Below, piece by piece: positions 26,444 through 33,349 of a stretch of 64,000 nucleotides of DNA. Numbering within the stretch: position 1 is the first letter of the stretch; each line of letters begins with the position of its first letter. Made by a program: the position numbers and the translations under genes. Source of the DNA: Nocardia australiensis (lineage in GTDB: Bacteria > Actinomycetota > Actinomycetes > Mycobacteriales > Mycobacteriaceae); assembly GCF_020733705.1 (NCBI RefSeq), contig NZ_JAJFZM010000002.1:310001-374000 (forward strand), in the 5' to 3' direction. The notes beneath the pieces were generated by a model. That model worked only from the letters and a program-made list of their open reading frames with translations, ran no database searches and was not told the DNA's origin.

Positions 26444-27373
26444 TTACGCGGCGTTTGCCGCGACTGTCGTGAGGGACTGCTCGTAGCGGACGGGGCTGAT
26501 GCCGCCGATCGCGGAGTGTCTGCGGGTAGTGTTGTACCAGTCGATCCAATTATCAACTGCGACAACGAGTTCGGACTTACCCGCGAAGGTACGGCGGTAA
26601 TAGAATTCGTGTTTCAGTGTAGACCACAGCGATTCGGACGGGCTGTTGTCCCAACATATGCCGGTCGCGCCCATCGACCGGAGCAGACCGTGCCGGGCGC
26701 AGGCCCGCGCGGTCAGGCCCGCGGTGAACTCCCCACCGCGATCCGAATGCAGGATCGTGCCGCGTACCCGGCCGCCGCGCACGGCCACAGCCTGCTCGAT
26801 CGCGGCCTCGACCACGTCCGAGCCGATGTGGTCGGTGACAGCGTGGCCGAGTACCCGGCGGGTGTGCCCGTCGCGGATGGCGCATAAATACATGTCGCCC
26901 TCACCGCAGCTCAGGTACGTGAAGTCGGTGGTCCACACGGCATCGGGGCGGCCCTGATCGAACACGCGCGACACCAGGTCCGGCGGGAACGACGCGGCCG
27001 GATCCACCACGGTGGTGCGGACTTTGAACGTGCGCGGGCTGATGCCCTCGATCCCGATCCCGGCCATGATCTTGGCAACGGTCTTGTAGTTCACCGTCTC
27101 GCCGCGCTCGCGCAGTTCGTCGGTGATCCGCGGAGACCCGTAGGTGCCGTCCGATTCGGTGTGCACGTCCAGGATCTTCACCGTCAAATCCGCGCGGCGC
27201 TGCTGAGAGGGCGTCAAAACCATTGCCGCCCTGCGCTTCACGTACTGGTAGTAGCCCGAGGCCGATACCTCCAGCAGCCGTGCCATGCGCCGCACGCCGA
27301 ACCGTTGCGCCGTGGCGGTCGTGCCGGCGGTGGCGGCGATGGTGTGTGCGTCGGGGGCGGCGTACTTCACCAT
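26444..27373 (-). CDS. IS3-family transposase OrfB (DDE integrase domain)
   Basis: 309 residues from ATG 27373. The catalytic triad lies in AVWTTDFTYL (D), TILHSDRGGEF (D) and WDNSPSESLWSTLKHEF (E). N-terminal HTH_21-like segment YGSPRITDELRERG. In this family OrfB is usually made as an OrfAB fusion by -1 frameshifting; the orfA stop and this ATG overlap in TGATG. Intact and probably active. Confidence 0.92.
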   Translation of the reverse strand: MVKYAAPDAHTIAATAGTTATAQRFGVRRMARLLEVSASGYYQYVKRRAAMVLTPSQQRRADLTVKILDVHTESDGTYGSPRITDELRERGETVNYKTVAKIMAGIGIEGISPRTFKVRTTVVDPAASFPPDLVSRVFDQGRPDAVWTTDFTYLSCGEGDMYLCAIRDGHTRRVLGHAVTDHIGSDVVEAAIEQAVAVRGGRVRGTILHSDRGGEFTAGLTARACARHGLLRSMGATGICWDNSPSESLWSTLKHEFYYRRTFAGKSELVVAVDNWIDWYNTTRRHSAIGGISPVRYEQSLTTVAANAA

Positions 27374-27696
27374 CAGTTCGAACCGGGCCGGTTCTTCTGC
27401 ATCGCGGCAAAGTACGCCGAAGCTTTTGAGAGGAAAGCGTTGTCCTTCTCCAGCTCGCTGACTTGCCTTCGCAGCCGCAGCAATTCGGCTCGCTCCGCGG
27501 CATCCAGAGGTTTCTCGCCGTGGACCTCGGCGGCGGTGTTCCTGCGCCGCTCGTCTTTGACCCAAGTGCTCAGCATCCCGGCGTCGATAGCCAGTTCCCG
27601 AGCGACTTCGGCGATCGTGCGACCGGAATCGATCACACGATGCGCAGCCTCGACCTTGTACTCGGTCGTATACGACCGGCGCTTGCGAGGAGGCAT
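27373..27696 (-). CDS. IS3-family transposase OrfA
   Basis: 107 residues. HTH of the IS3 OrfA type (YTTEYKVEAAHRVIDSGRTI, AEVARELAIDAGMLSTWVK) followed by a leucine-zipper-like coiled coil (RLRRQVSELEKDNAFLSKAS). It binds the terminal repeats. An AAAAG stretch about 50 nt before the stop is a possible slippage site into orfB. Confidence 0.92.
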   Translation of the reverse strand: MPPRKRRSYTTEYKVEAAHRVIDSGRTIAEVARELAIDAGMLSTWVKDERRRNTAAEVHGEKPLDAAERAELLRLRRQVSELEKDNAFLSKASAYFAAMQKNRPGSN

Positions 27697-27737
27697 AGGA
27701 CATCCTTACCAGCAGGACCGCAATCCTGCTAAATCGG

Positions 27738-27762
27738 TGTCCACTACCCAGGGGGAACCTCA
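27738..27762. repeat. IS3 element inverted repeat, right
   Basis: 25 bp, complement of 26414-26438 with three mismatches. Confidence 0.85.
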
Positions 27763-27996
27763 CTCCCCGCATCCGCGCTGGTCGAACAAGACGATCCGGA
27801 ACGCATCCGGATCGAAGAGTGTGCGGGCACCTCGCCTGCCCCCGCTACCCGGACCGCCGTGCACAACCAGCGCGGGCCGGCCGTGCGGGTTCCCACTGGT
27901 CTCCCAGTAGATCCGGTTGCCGTCGGCGACCTCGAGTAGCCCGCGATCATAGGGATCGATCTCGGGAAACCGTTGCTGCGCTTTGGATCTGGACAC
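27763..27996 (-). pseudogene. pip: Proline iminopeptidase, 5' part (split by IS3 element)
   Basis: About 78 residues from GTG 27996, which has GAAGGG about 5 nt upstream. It contains the oxyanion motif VVHGGPGSGG and FDQRGCGE, where the coding sequence is cut by the IS. A TTG at 28020 in the same frame is an alternative start. With the segment at 25664-26413 it would make a normal protein of about 326 residues. Confidence 0.88.
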
Positions 27997-28220
27997 ACGA
28001 ATCCCTTCGGGCCTCGTCAACAGATGGATCAGGTCGAATGCTCGCCGACCAGTTCAGGACGGCACCGTTAGGGTAGTGGTCGCCGGTGTCGCACCAGCAG
28101 CATTCGGCGCGGATCGTGGTTGAAAGGGTCGATGAGCCGAGGCGGGGTTGCCAGGTGCCGGGGGCAGAAGAAGTTGCACGCGAGGGGGCCGAGCGGATAG
28201 CGCGCGCGTTGACCAGGGGT

Positions 28221-28658
28221 ATGTCGAATGTCAACAGGCGGCAACACGAGCTGGTGGACGACATCCGAGCTTCTGCCAGAGGGCTGCTCAACCATGACCG
28301 CACCCGTGCGATACCGATCAGTACCGCCGGTCGTGCACTGATCCGCGATGATCAGGTACATGGAGGCCGCAACGAAGCCGCTTACATCGAATGGCTCCAG
28401 GGACTGCGCGATCGTGGGGTGAACACCGACCAGACGATGTCGGATCTGGAAACGCTCTGGGACTATCTGTGCCATGACCCCAAGTGGGCATTCGATCCCG
28501 AACGAAATTACGGGGGCATAATCTTCTTCGGTAGCCGTGACATCGGCGGGTCTTCGGTGATCGCGAACCTGGTCCGTGACCGTGGCATTGGTGATGCGCC
28601 TGTGCCGAGGTGGCGAGAGATGCTGGGGCGGGTGACGCCGAACTCGGCGGCGCTATAG
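28221..28658 (+). CDS. Hypothetical protein with a possibly replaced C-terminus
   Basis: 145 residues from ATG 28221 (the frame is open to 28086). Readable text: VNRRQHELVDDIRASARGLL, GRNEAAYIEWLQGLRDRG, LWDYLCHDPKWAFDPERNYG. The last 25 codons lie antisense to a recombinase HTH remnant, so the end may be a fusion created by rearrangement. Function unknown. The 28021-28220 gap has no supported gene. Confidence 0.4.
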   Translation: MSNVNRRQHELVDDIRASARGLLNHDRTRAIPISTAGRALIRDDQVHGGRNEAAYIEWLQGLRDRGVNTDQTMSDLETLWDYLCHDPKWAFDPERNYGGIIFFGSRDIGGSSVIANLVRDRGIGDAPVPRWREMLGRVTPNSAAL

Positions 28659-28720
28659 CAGCGTTTGCCGTCGGCATCGGTCTCCCTGTACCCCTGATGC
28701 GTCAACTGCACCTGCCGGGC
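28601..28720 (-). pseudogene. Serine recombinase C-terminal HTH remnant
   Basis: The minus frame reads RETDADGKRCYSAAEFGVTR then PSISRHLG, which resembles the Hin-type HTH of resolvase/invertase proteins (AAEFGVTRPTIYRHL). No catalytic domain remains. It is distinct from the transposon tnpR, whose HTH reads AIAKHLKIGRSTLYRAL. Confidence 0.45.
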
Positions 28721-28858
28721 ACCGAGCTTCGGTTAGTGCTGCGCTCCTCTGCAACTGCTGCGCCAGTTTCCCGGCGCTCCAGACCATTCGGCTGACACAA
28801 GAGTGCCGAAATGACGAAACCCTCAGTCTAACTGAGAGTTTCGGTGACGGCTCGCAGT

Positions 28859-29065
28859 CTAGGGTCGGGTGAACTCGCCGTTGTCGACGCGCGCGGTGAA
28901 CGTATCCCATGCCGCCGGGGTGAAGGTGAGTGCTGGTCCGCTTGCATTCTTGGAGTCCCGCACTCCGACCATGCCGCCATCGAGATGTGCAACTTCGACA
29001 CAGTCCCCGCCGGACTGGCTGTAGCTACTCTTGTACCAGTTGGCATCGGATAAATCCCTGGTCAC
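28859..29065 (-). CDS. DUF397 protein
   Basis: 68 residues with the family pattern: SDANWYKSSYSQSGGDCVEV, VGVRDSKNASGPALTFTPAAW, FTARVDNGEF. DUF397 proteins are small actinobacterial partners encoded next to DUF5753 HTH regulators. Related BldB/WhiJ-type pairs affect differentiation and antibiotic production in Streptomyces. It overlaps the HTH gene stop by 4 bp, so the two are coupled. Confidence 0.92.
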   Translation of the reverse strand: MTRDLSDANWYKSSYSQSGGDCVEVAHLDGGMVGVRDSKNASGPALTFTPAAWDTFTARVDNGEFTRP

Positions 29066-29850
29066 GCGCCATACTCCTCTGCAATCTGCCGCACCAGTCG
29101 CTTGGTGCGGTCCTCAGTCAACGCTACCTGGCGGAGATCGGTTACCGTCGCTCGATGGCGTCCGATCGCCGTATCCTCTTCCAGGAACAACGCCCCCGTG
29201 AAGCCTTCGACGAACACCACGGGCGGCTCGGCTAACCGGCCTGCGCTCAGCGGTGGGAACTCGAACATGGTGAAGCTTTGCACCACTAGGCCCGGGTGCC
29301 CGCCAGCGGCGAATGGAATCGCCCTTATGGACACGTTCGGGAGTTTCCCCACGTCCACAAGGTGGAGTAACTGCTCGGCCATGACGGTCTGTCCGCCGAT
29401 CCGGTGTCTCAAAGCTGACTCGGACAGCAGCACATCCAGGGAGAAGCCAGGGTCATCGGTCAGCCTGCGCTGTCGACGCGCGGTCAATTCCAAACGCCGT
29501 TCGACTTCGACCGCAGACATAGCAGGGTTGGTCGTTGCCTCGATCCACCGGCGGTATGACGGGGTTTGAAGCAAGCCGGGCAATAGTGTGAGCTGGAAGG
29601 TTGTCATTCGATCGCATGCCTGTTCAAGGTTCATGAAGTGATCGAAATGTGCGTTCGCCAGATCGGCATAGGCCCGCCACCATCCACCGGCTGGATCCCC
29701 TTTGGCCGCCTTGACCTCTTTGAGTAGTCCCAACACCTCATCGCGGACGTCGTCATCGGCCCCGTAGAAATCCAATAGGTCGCGGTACTGCGCCGTACTG
29801 AATCTTGCGGGCTGTCCGTCTTCCACCCTGCCGATGGTCTGCTTGGACAC
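29062..29850 (-). CDS. DUF5753 HTH regulator with a truncated HTH
   Basis: 262 residues from GTG 29850. The C-terminal DUF5753 domain is complete (FDHFMNLEQACDRMTTFQLT, LLPGLLQTPSYRRWIEATT, VLLSESALRHRIGG, VSIRAIPF). The N-terminus retains only the end of the Xre HTH (SKQTIGRVEDGQPARFSTAQ). Upstream the same frame reads WRHLIRERGLVIEVSKQ, then a stop, without a start codon. Part of the DNA-binding helix-turn-helix therefore appears lost or frameshifted. Paired with the DUF397 gene downstream. Confidence 0.8.
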   Translation of the reverse strand: MSKQTIGRVEDGQPARFSTAQYRDLLDFYGADDDVRDEVLGLLKEVKAAKGDPAGGWWRAYADLANAHFDHFMNLEQACDRMTTFQLTLLPGLLQTPSYRRWIEATTNPAMSAVEVERRLELTARRQRRLTDDPGFSLDVLLSESALRHRIGGQTVMAEQLLHLVDVGKLPNVSIRAIPFAAGGHPGLVVQSFTMFEFPPLSAGRLAEPPVVFVEGFTGALFLEEDTAIGRHRATVTDLRQVALTEDRTKRLVRQIAEEYGA

Positions 29851-29888
29851 CTCGATTACCAGTCCTCGTTCTCTGATGAGATGCCGCC

Positions 29889-30083
29889 ATGCTGAATCCG
29901 CAACTGCCGCAACGAGTCCCGTTTATCGGTCCGCCAAATGCCGCTATAGGGGCACCCGTAGATGTGGTCGAACGCTTCGCCGTTTCGATCCGTGAGTGGG
30001 CGGATAACCCCGCCCCCGAATCGTTCCGGTGCCGGGGTGTCGAGCCCTCCGGCATCGGACGTACCAACCTGGAGGCACAGTAA
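29889..30083 (+). CDS. Small hypothetical protein
   Basis: 64 residues (opening MLNPQLPQRVPFIGPPNAAI, later VDVVERFAVSIREWADNPAP). The stop overlaps the next start as TAATG, suggesting coupling to the gene at 30083. It is divergent from and partly antisense to the 5' end of the HTH regulator. No family recognised. Confidence 0.4.
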   Translation: MLNPQLPQRVPFIGPPNAAIGAPVDVVERFAVSIREWADNPAPESFRCRGVEPSGIGRTNLEAQ

Positions 30084-30401
30084 TGCGTCGAGATCGGTTG
30101 CGTACCACGGAATCTCCTGATGGCCGCAAGGTTGCGATCTGGCGGCTGCTGCGCAGTGGGGCGCATATTCTGCGCATTCAGAATCGGTCCGACGCGAGGC
30201 CAGCCTATCGATGGCCTGGTCGAGAACTACTGCCTGCGGCTTCGCCGGGTTTGGTATTGTTCGATGATGCGGCTCCGCCTGATCTGGCGGCCGCGCGGGA
30301 GGCATTCCCCCGGGCATCTGGATTTATGGGACGCGTTGCGCGAGGACTATTGGGTTGCGCTGCTGGATGTTTCGGACTTTCCAGCTTCGTCGGGGACCTG
30401 A
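30083..30401 (+). pseudogene. Small hypothetical gene with a C-run frameshift
   Basis: The first frame reads RKVAIWRLLRSGAHILRIQN and LVLFDDAAPPDLAAAREAFP. After one C is removed from the CCCCC run near 30307-30311 it continues GHLDLWDALREDYWVALLDV then SDFPASSGT and a stop at 30399, 2 nt before the next ATG. About 105 residues if repaired. Function unknown. The shift could be real or a sequencing artefact. Confidence 0.4.
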
Positions 30402-30403
30402 CG

Positions 30404-30598
30404 ATGTCCGAGGTGGTCCCGTCCGGCCCGAAGGAGGTCGCGCCGTCGGTGGAGGCGTTGCTCGCGGACTTTCATGAGGACACGCCGCGAAAGCTGGGAT
30501 CGGCTCGGCGCTGCGGGCGAGCGCTGGTCCAGTTCACCGATGGCTCTTTGTGCGAGGTCGACGAGGACGGCTGGCCTGAGTGGCCGGGTGCTGCCTGA
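30404..30598 (+). CDS. Small hypothetical protein
   Basis: 64 residues (MSEVVPSGPKEVAPSVEALL, CGRALVQFTDGSLCEVDEDG, ending PEWPGAA). Acidic. Third of a tight row of small plus-strand genes (29889, 30083, 30404). Not recognised. Confidence 0.45.
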   Translation: MSEVVPSGPKEVAPSVEALLADFHEDTPRKLGSARRCGRALVQFTDGSLCEVDEDGWPEWPGAA

Positions 30599-30667
30599 CC
30601 GGATGGGGGTTTGCGCGAGTTAGGACAGTCCGAGGACGTCAGGAAATCCGAACGACCAGGAGTGCTC

Positions 30668-30733
30668 ATGGCTCTGGTGCTGAGGGAACTTTTCGCGAAT
30701 CGGCCGATCGACGCGTCGGCGGGCATGCGATGA
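30668..30733 (+). CDS. Candidate 21-residue leader peptide
   Basis: MALVLRELFANRPIDASAGM then R and stop. It has a well-placed AGGAG 6 nt before the ATG, and its TGA overlaps the ATG of the next gene (ATGA at 30730). It may only serve translational coupling. Confidence 0.35.
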   Translation: MALVLRELFANRPIDASAGMR

Positions 30734-30948
30734 GCTCGCCGACTCGATATGGGGCGATCGCCTACACCGCTGCTGTCGCCGAGCGGCAGCAGGCGGCGGG
30801 CAGTATCAGCTGGTATGCGCGTCACGCGGCGGAAGGTGACGACATCGGGCCTACCGAGGAGCTCGATATGCGGGCGGCTGCGCTCATCCGGGAGACGGAC
30901 TCGTTCTTCATCGCCACGGTCACGCCCTCGGGATGGCCCTATGTTCAA
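30730..30948 (+). pseudogene. Pyridoxamine-5'-phosphate-oxidase-like flavoprotein, 5' part (split by Tn3)
   Basis: 73 residues (YGAIAYTAAVAERQQAAGS, ELDMRAAALIRETDSFFIAT, VTPSGWPYVQ) matching the N-terminal half of the PNPOx-like split-barrel family. Coding continues at 36601 after the transposon; the target duplication TTCAA is 30944-30948. Rejoining gives SGWPYVQ-HRGGPTGFVHVLD, an uninterrupted frame. Family members bind FMN, F420 or haem; substrate unknown. Confidence 0.88.
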
Positions 30949-30983
30949 GGGGTGCCGCCGGGATACGAGCGAAAGGGGCAATG
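30949..30983. repeat. Tn3 terminal inverted repeat, left
   Basis: 35 bp beginning GGGGTGCCGCCGGGATACGA; pairs with 36561-36595. Confidence 0.92.
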
Positions 30984-31165
30984 CCCGTAACGCTGCCGGT
31001 CAGCGCTGCGAGGAAGGTCTGGCTCGGTGCCGCGGGTTTGCTGATTAGGGCTGTCAGGCGTCGTTGTCGGCGAAGGGCGGTATATGGGGCCAGCCGGGGT
31101 ACGGGCCAAATCCTGCCGCGGCGTGTTGCAGTGTCTGGCCAGTGAGCTGAATGTCGGTGACCGCG

Positions 31166-31771
31166 TTATGCGGTGGGCGCTTCAGTGAGGTGAGGCTCCA
31201 GGGCGCGGTAGAGGGTGGAGCGGCCGATCTTCAGGTGTTTGGCGATGGCGGTGACCGACTCTCCGCGTTTGCGGCGGTCGATGGCGACGGCGAGGGTGTC
31301 GGGGTCCACTGCTGGAGGGCGTCCGCCTTTGCGGCCTTGGGCTTCGGCGGCGGCGAGGCCGTCGAGGGTGCGCTCGCGGATCAGTTCGCGTTCCATCTCG
31401 GCGGCCATGGCCGCGACCATGAACAGCATCTTGTCGGCCATGGTTTGGCCGTTGGGTTTGTGCAGGCCGGCGCAGATGCCGGTGAGGATGTGCAGGTTGA
31501 CCTCGCGGGCGTGCAGTTGGTCCTCGAGCAGGACGAGGAGTTCCTTCATCGAGCGCGCGACCCGGTCCGGCTTGTAGATCACGAGTGTGTCGCCGGGTTT
31601 GAGCATGGCCAGTGTCGTGCGCAACTTGGGCCGGTCGCCGCGGGTGCTGGCGGTCTCCACGATGACCTCGCGGCAGTCGGCCGCGTCCAGTGCGTCGAGT
31701 TGGAGCTGGTGATCCTGTGATCGTCCGGACACCCTGGCGTAGCCGATCCGGACGGTGTTGGTGCGCGCCAT
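31166..31771 (-). CDS. tnpR: Serine resolvase TnpR
   Basis: 201 residues from ATG 31771. Resolvase domain: RIGYARVSGRSQDHQLQLDA with the catalytic serine, DTLVIYKPDRVARSMKELL, AAMAAEMERELIRERTLDGL. C-terminal HTH AIAKHLKIGRSTLYRALEPH. It resolves transposition cointegrates at res. Part of its 5' coding region is nearly duplicated at 43890-44030. Confidence 0.93.
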   Translation of the reverse strand: MARTNTVRIGYARVSGRSQDHQLQLDALDAADCREVIVETASTRGDRPKLRTTLAMLKPGDTLVIYKPDRVARSMKELLVLLEDQLHAREVNLHILTGICAGLHKPNGQTMADKMLFMVAAMAAEMERELIRERTLDGLAAAEAQGRKGGRPPAVDPDTLAVAIDRRKRGESVTAIAKHLKIGRSTLYRALEPHLTEAPTA

Positions 31772-31938
31772 CCCCGGATCGTCCCGCAAACTGTCCCGGA
31801 ACTCAATGTCGAACACCCGGTTGCGGGACGTGTTTCAGGACGGCCCGGCTTGGGCTTTCGCGACCGCCCGGCGGTCGTCCCGGATTCGACCGATATCGGG
31901 ACGATCACCCGGTCCACCCCGGCCGGGCTGTCGCGCCG

Positions 31939-31972
31939 ATTACCGCAATGTCGTGTGGGAAGTTGCGGTGAT
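31939..31972. promoter_or_regulatory. Candidate res subsite upstream of tnpR
   Basis: An inverted repeat (ATTACCGCAA and TTGCGGTGAT, one mismatch) spans 34 bp, the size of a resolvase subsite, about 170 bp upstream of the tnpR start. The 31772-32125 interval is otherwise non-coding and is where res would be expected. Not tested further. Confidence 0.35.
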
Positions 31973-32125
31973 GACGCGAGTGATCTGCAGGGGTGTAAGG
32001 ACAAGGATGCGCGTGGAGGTCGGCGCAAGCAGTGCCGTCATGGTTGCTCAGCAGACCTATCCTGTCGGTCGCCACGTTGTGGTCACGGCTTGCGGTCGCC
32101 GCATTGACGCTGTCAGGATTCGGCG

Positions 32126-32683
32126 GTGACGACAGAGCGCAAGGCGACATACAACACCTTGGCCGAGCGGTTGATTTCGCTTGGCATGATCTCGACCGAT
32201 ACCGCGCACAGGGTGCTACGCGACATCGACGGGCTGGATGACGACGGGCTAGACGACGAGCTGGACGGCGAAGATTTGTCCGATGCACTGGAATGTTTCG
32301 GGGTGGCGATCGGGGTGCACAGCGACAAAGTCGACGATCTGGAGGGCAGTTACCAGGGCCTGTTGAGCGCCGCGGCAGCTTGCACCGGTGGTGCCGTCGT
32401 CGTCGACGATGTCGAACTGAGCAGCGATCCGGACGGTGGGGAGATTCTTCGGTTCGTATGCAACGGCTCTGTTGTGGAGTGGTCACTGCAACACGATTTC
32501 GACGGCTATTTCGACTTCATGGGTATCCTGGGCAACATTCATACTCTCAGTCCGCCCGGTGCGGATGATCACAGGGCGTTCCGGTCGGTCGAGCTCGATG
32601 AGCCGGGGATCAACTACTACGTGTTGGCCACCGACGAGCAGGCGCTGGCGCTGGTGAATGAGTTCGGTCTGCGCCTCGACTGA
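32126..32683 (+). CDS. Transposon passenger gene, acidic hypothetical protein
   Basis: 185 residues, GTG start. Strongly acidic (DDDGLDDELDGEDLSDALE) with helix (NTLAERLISLGMISTDTAHR) followed by beta-rich sequence (VVVDDVELSSDPDGGEILRF, VEWSLQHDFDGYFDFMGILG). No enzyme motif. The acidic, single-domain character is like that of immunity or inhibitor proteins, but this is only resemblance. Faces the passenger gene at 32751. Confidence 0.55.
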   Translation: MTTERKATYNTLAERLISLGMISTDTAHRVLRDIDGLDDDGLDDELDGEDLSDALECFGVAIGVHSDKVDDLEGSYQGLLSAAAACTGGAVVVDDVELSSDPDGGEILRFVCNGSVVEWSLQHDFDGYFDFMGILGNIHTLSPPGADDHRAFRSVELDEPGINYYVLATDEQALALVNEFGLRLD

Positions 32684-32750
32684 CGTCTGAACTCGCGTGT
32701 GGGCCTCTCGATACCAGGATCGTGTTCAACCCTGGCGCTGACCGTGGCCC

Positions 32751-33296
32751 TCAGCTGTACCAGTCCTCCTGTGCAGGAACCGCGCTGTCCCATGCTTTTT
32801 CGAACTCCTCCGCTGTGATCTGCTGGTCAGCCAGATCTGGATTCCACAAGTCGATCGGCGGATTGAGAGGAAAGTCGTCGAGGCCGGTCCGGACCGCTTC
32901 ACCGGTACCACGCACTTCGACCTGACGGGTGCGGTAACCGTTGGTGATCTCGGTAAGGTAATCGGCGGCTGGAACGCCGTCGTCGCCGTCCCCGCGCTCG
33001 CGCGTGTACAGCAACTCCCAGTCCGCCAGCACCCCGAAACCCGTCCGGTTTCTCTGGGCGAGTCGCTGAGCGCGAAGTTCGTACAGCGCCGAGTCGGCGG
33101 GATTGTCGATATCGACCTCGTCCAAGTCCCATTCCTGGGCATCCACCAGTTGCTGCGGTTCCTCGATGACCCAGGTCTCGGCGAAGGTCTCAACAATCTC
33201 ACGGGCTGAACGCGCATGAACCCACCACCAGAGACCACCCATCCCGTAGTCGTGGCACACCAGGAAACGTTGCTTCGGGGTCCCGTCGACACTCAC
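32751..33296 (-). CDS. Transposon passenger gene, hypothetical protein
   Basis: 181 residues. Opens QRFLVCHDYGMGGLWWWVHA then RSAREIVETFAETWVI; later FGVLADWELLYTRERGDG, RQVEVRGTGEAVRTGLDDFP, ITAEEFEKAWDSAV. I recall similar uncharacterised proteins as widespread in actinobacteria. No catalytic motif recognised. It is convergent with the gene at 32126 (67 bp between their stops). Confidence 0.6.
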   Translation of the reverse strand: MSVDGTPKQRFLVCHDYGMGGLWWWVHARSAREIVETFAETWVIEEPQQLVDAQEWDLDEVDIDNPADSALYELRAQRLAQRNRTGFGVLADWELLYTRERGDGDDGVPAADYLTEITNGYRTRQVEVRGTGEAVRTGLDDFPLNPPIDLWNPDLADQQITAEEFEKAWDSAVPAQEDWYS

Positions 33297-33349
33297 GGTT
33301 GCCAGCGTAGGCAGCTAGCCGTCCAAGGCACCAACCCGCCAACCCACCC

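Larger units (their letters stand above)
26414..27762. mobile_element. IS3-family insertion sequence (1349 bp)
   Basis: The element is bounded by 25-bp imperfect inverted repeats (22/25 matches) beginning TGAGGTTCCCCC, with the IS3-typical TG...CA ends and a 3-bp target duplication CTC (26411-26413 and 27763-27765). It carries orfA and orfB on the minus strand. Removing the element and one CTC restores the peptidase frame exactly (RGCGE-SVPHAAD), so insertion is recent or at least undecayed. Confidence 0.93.
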
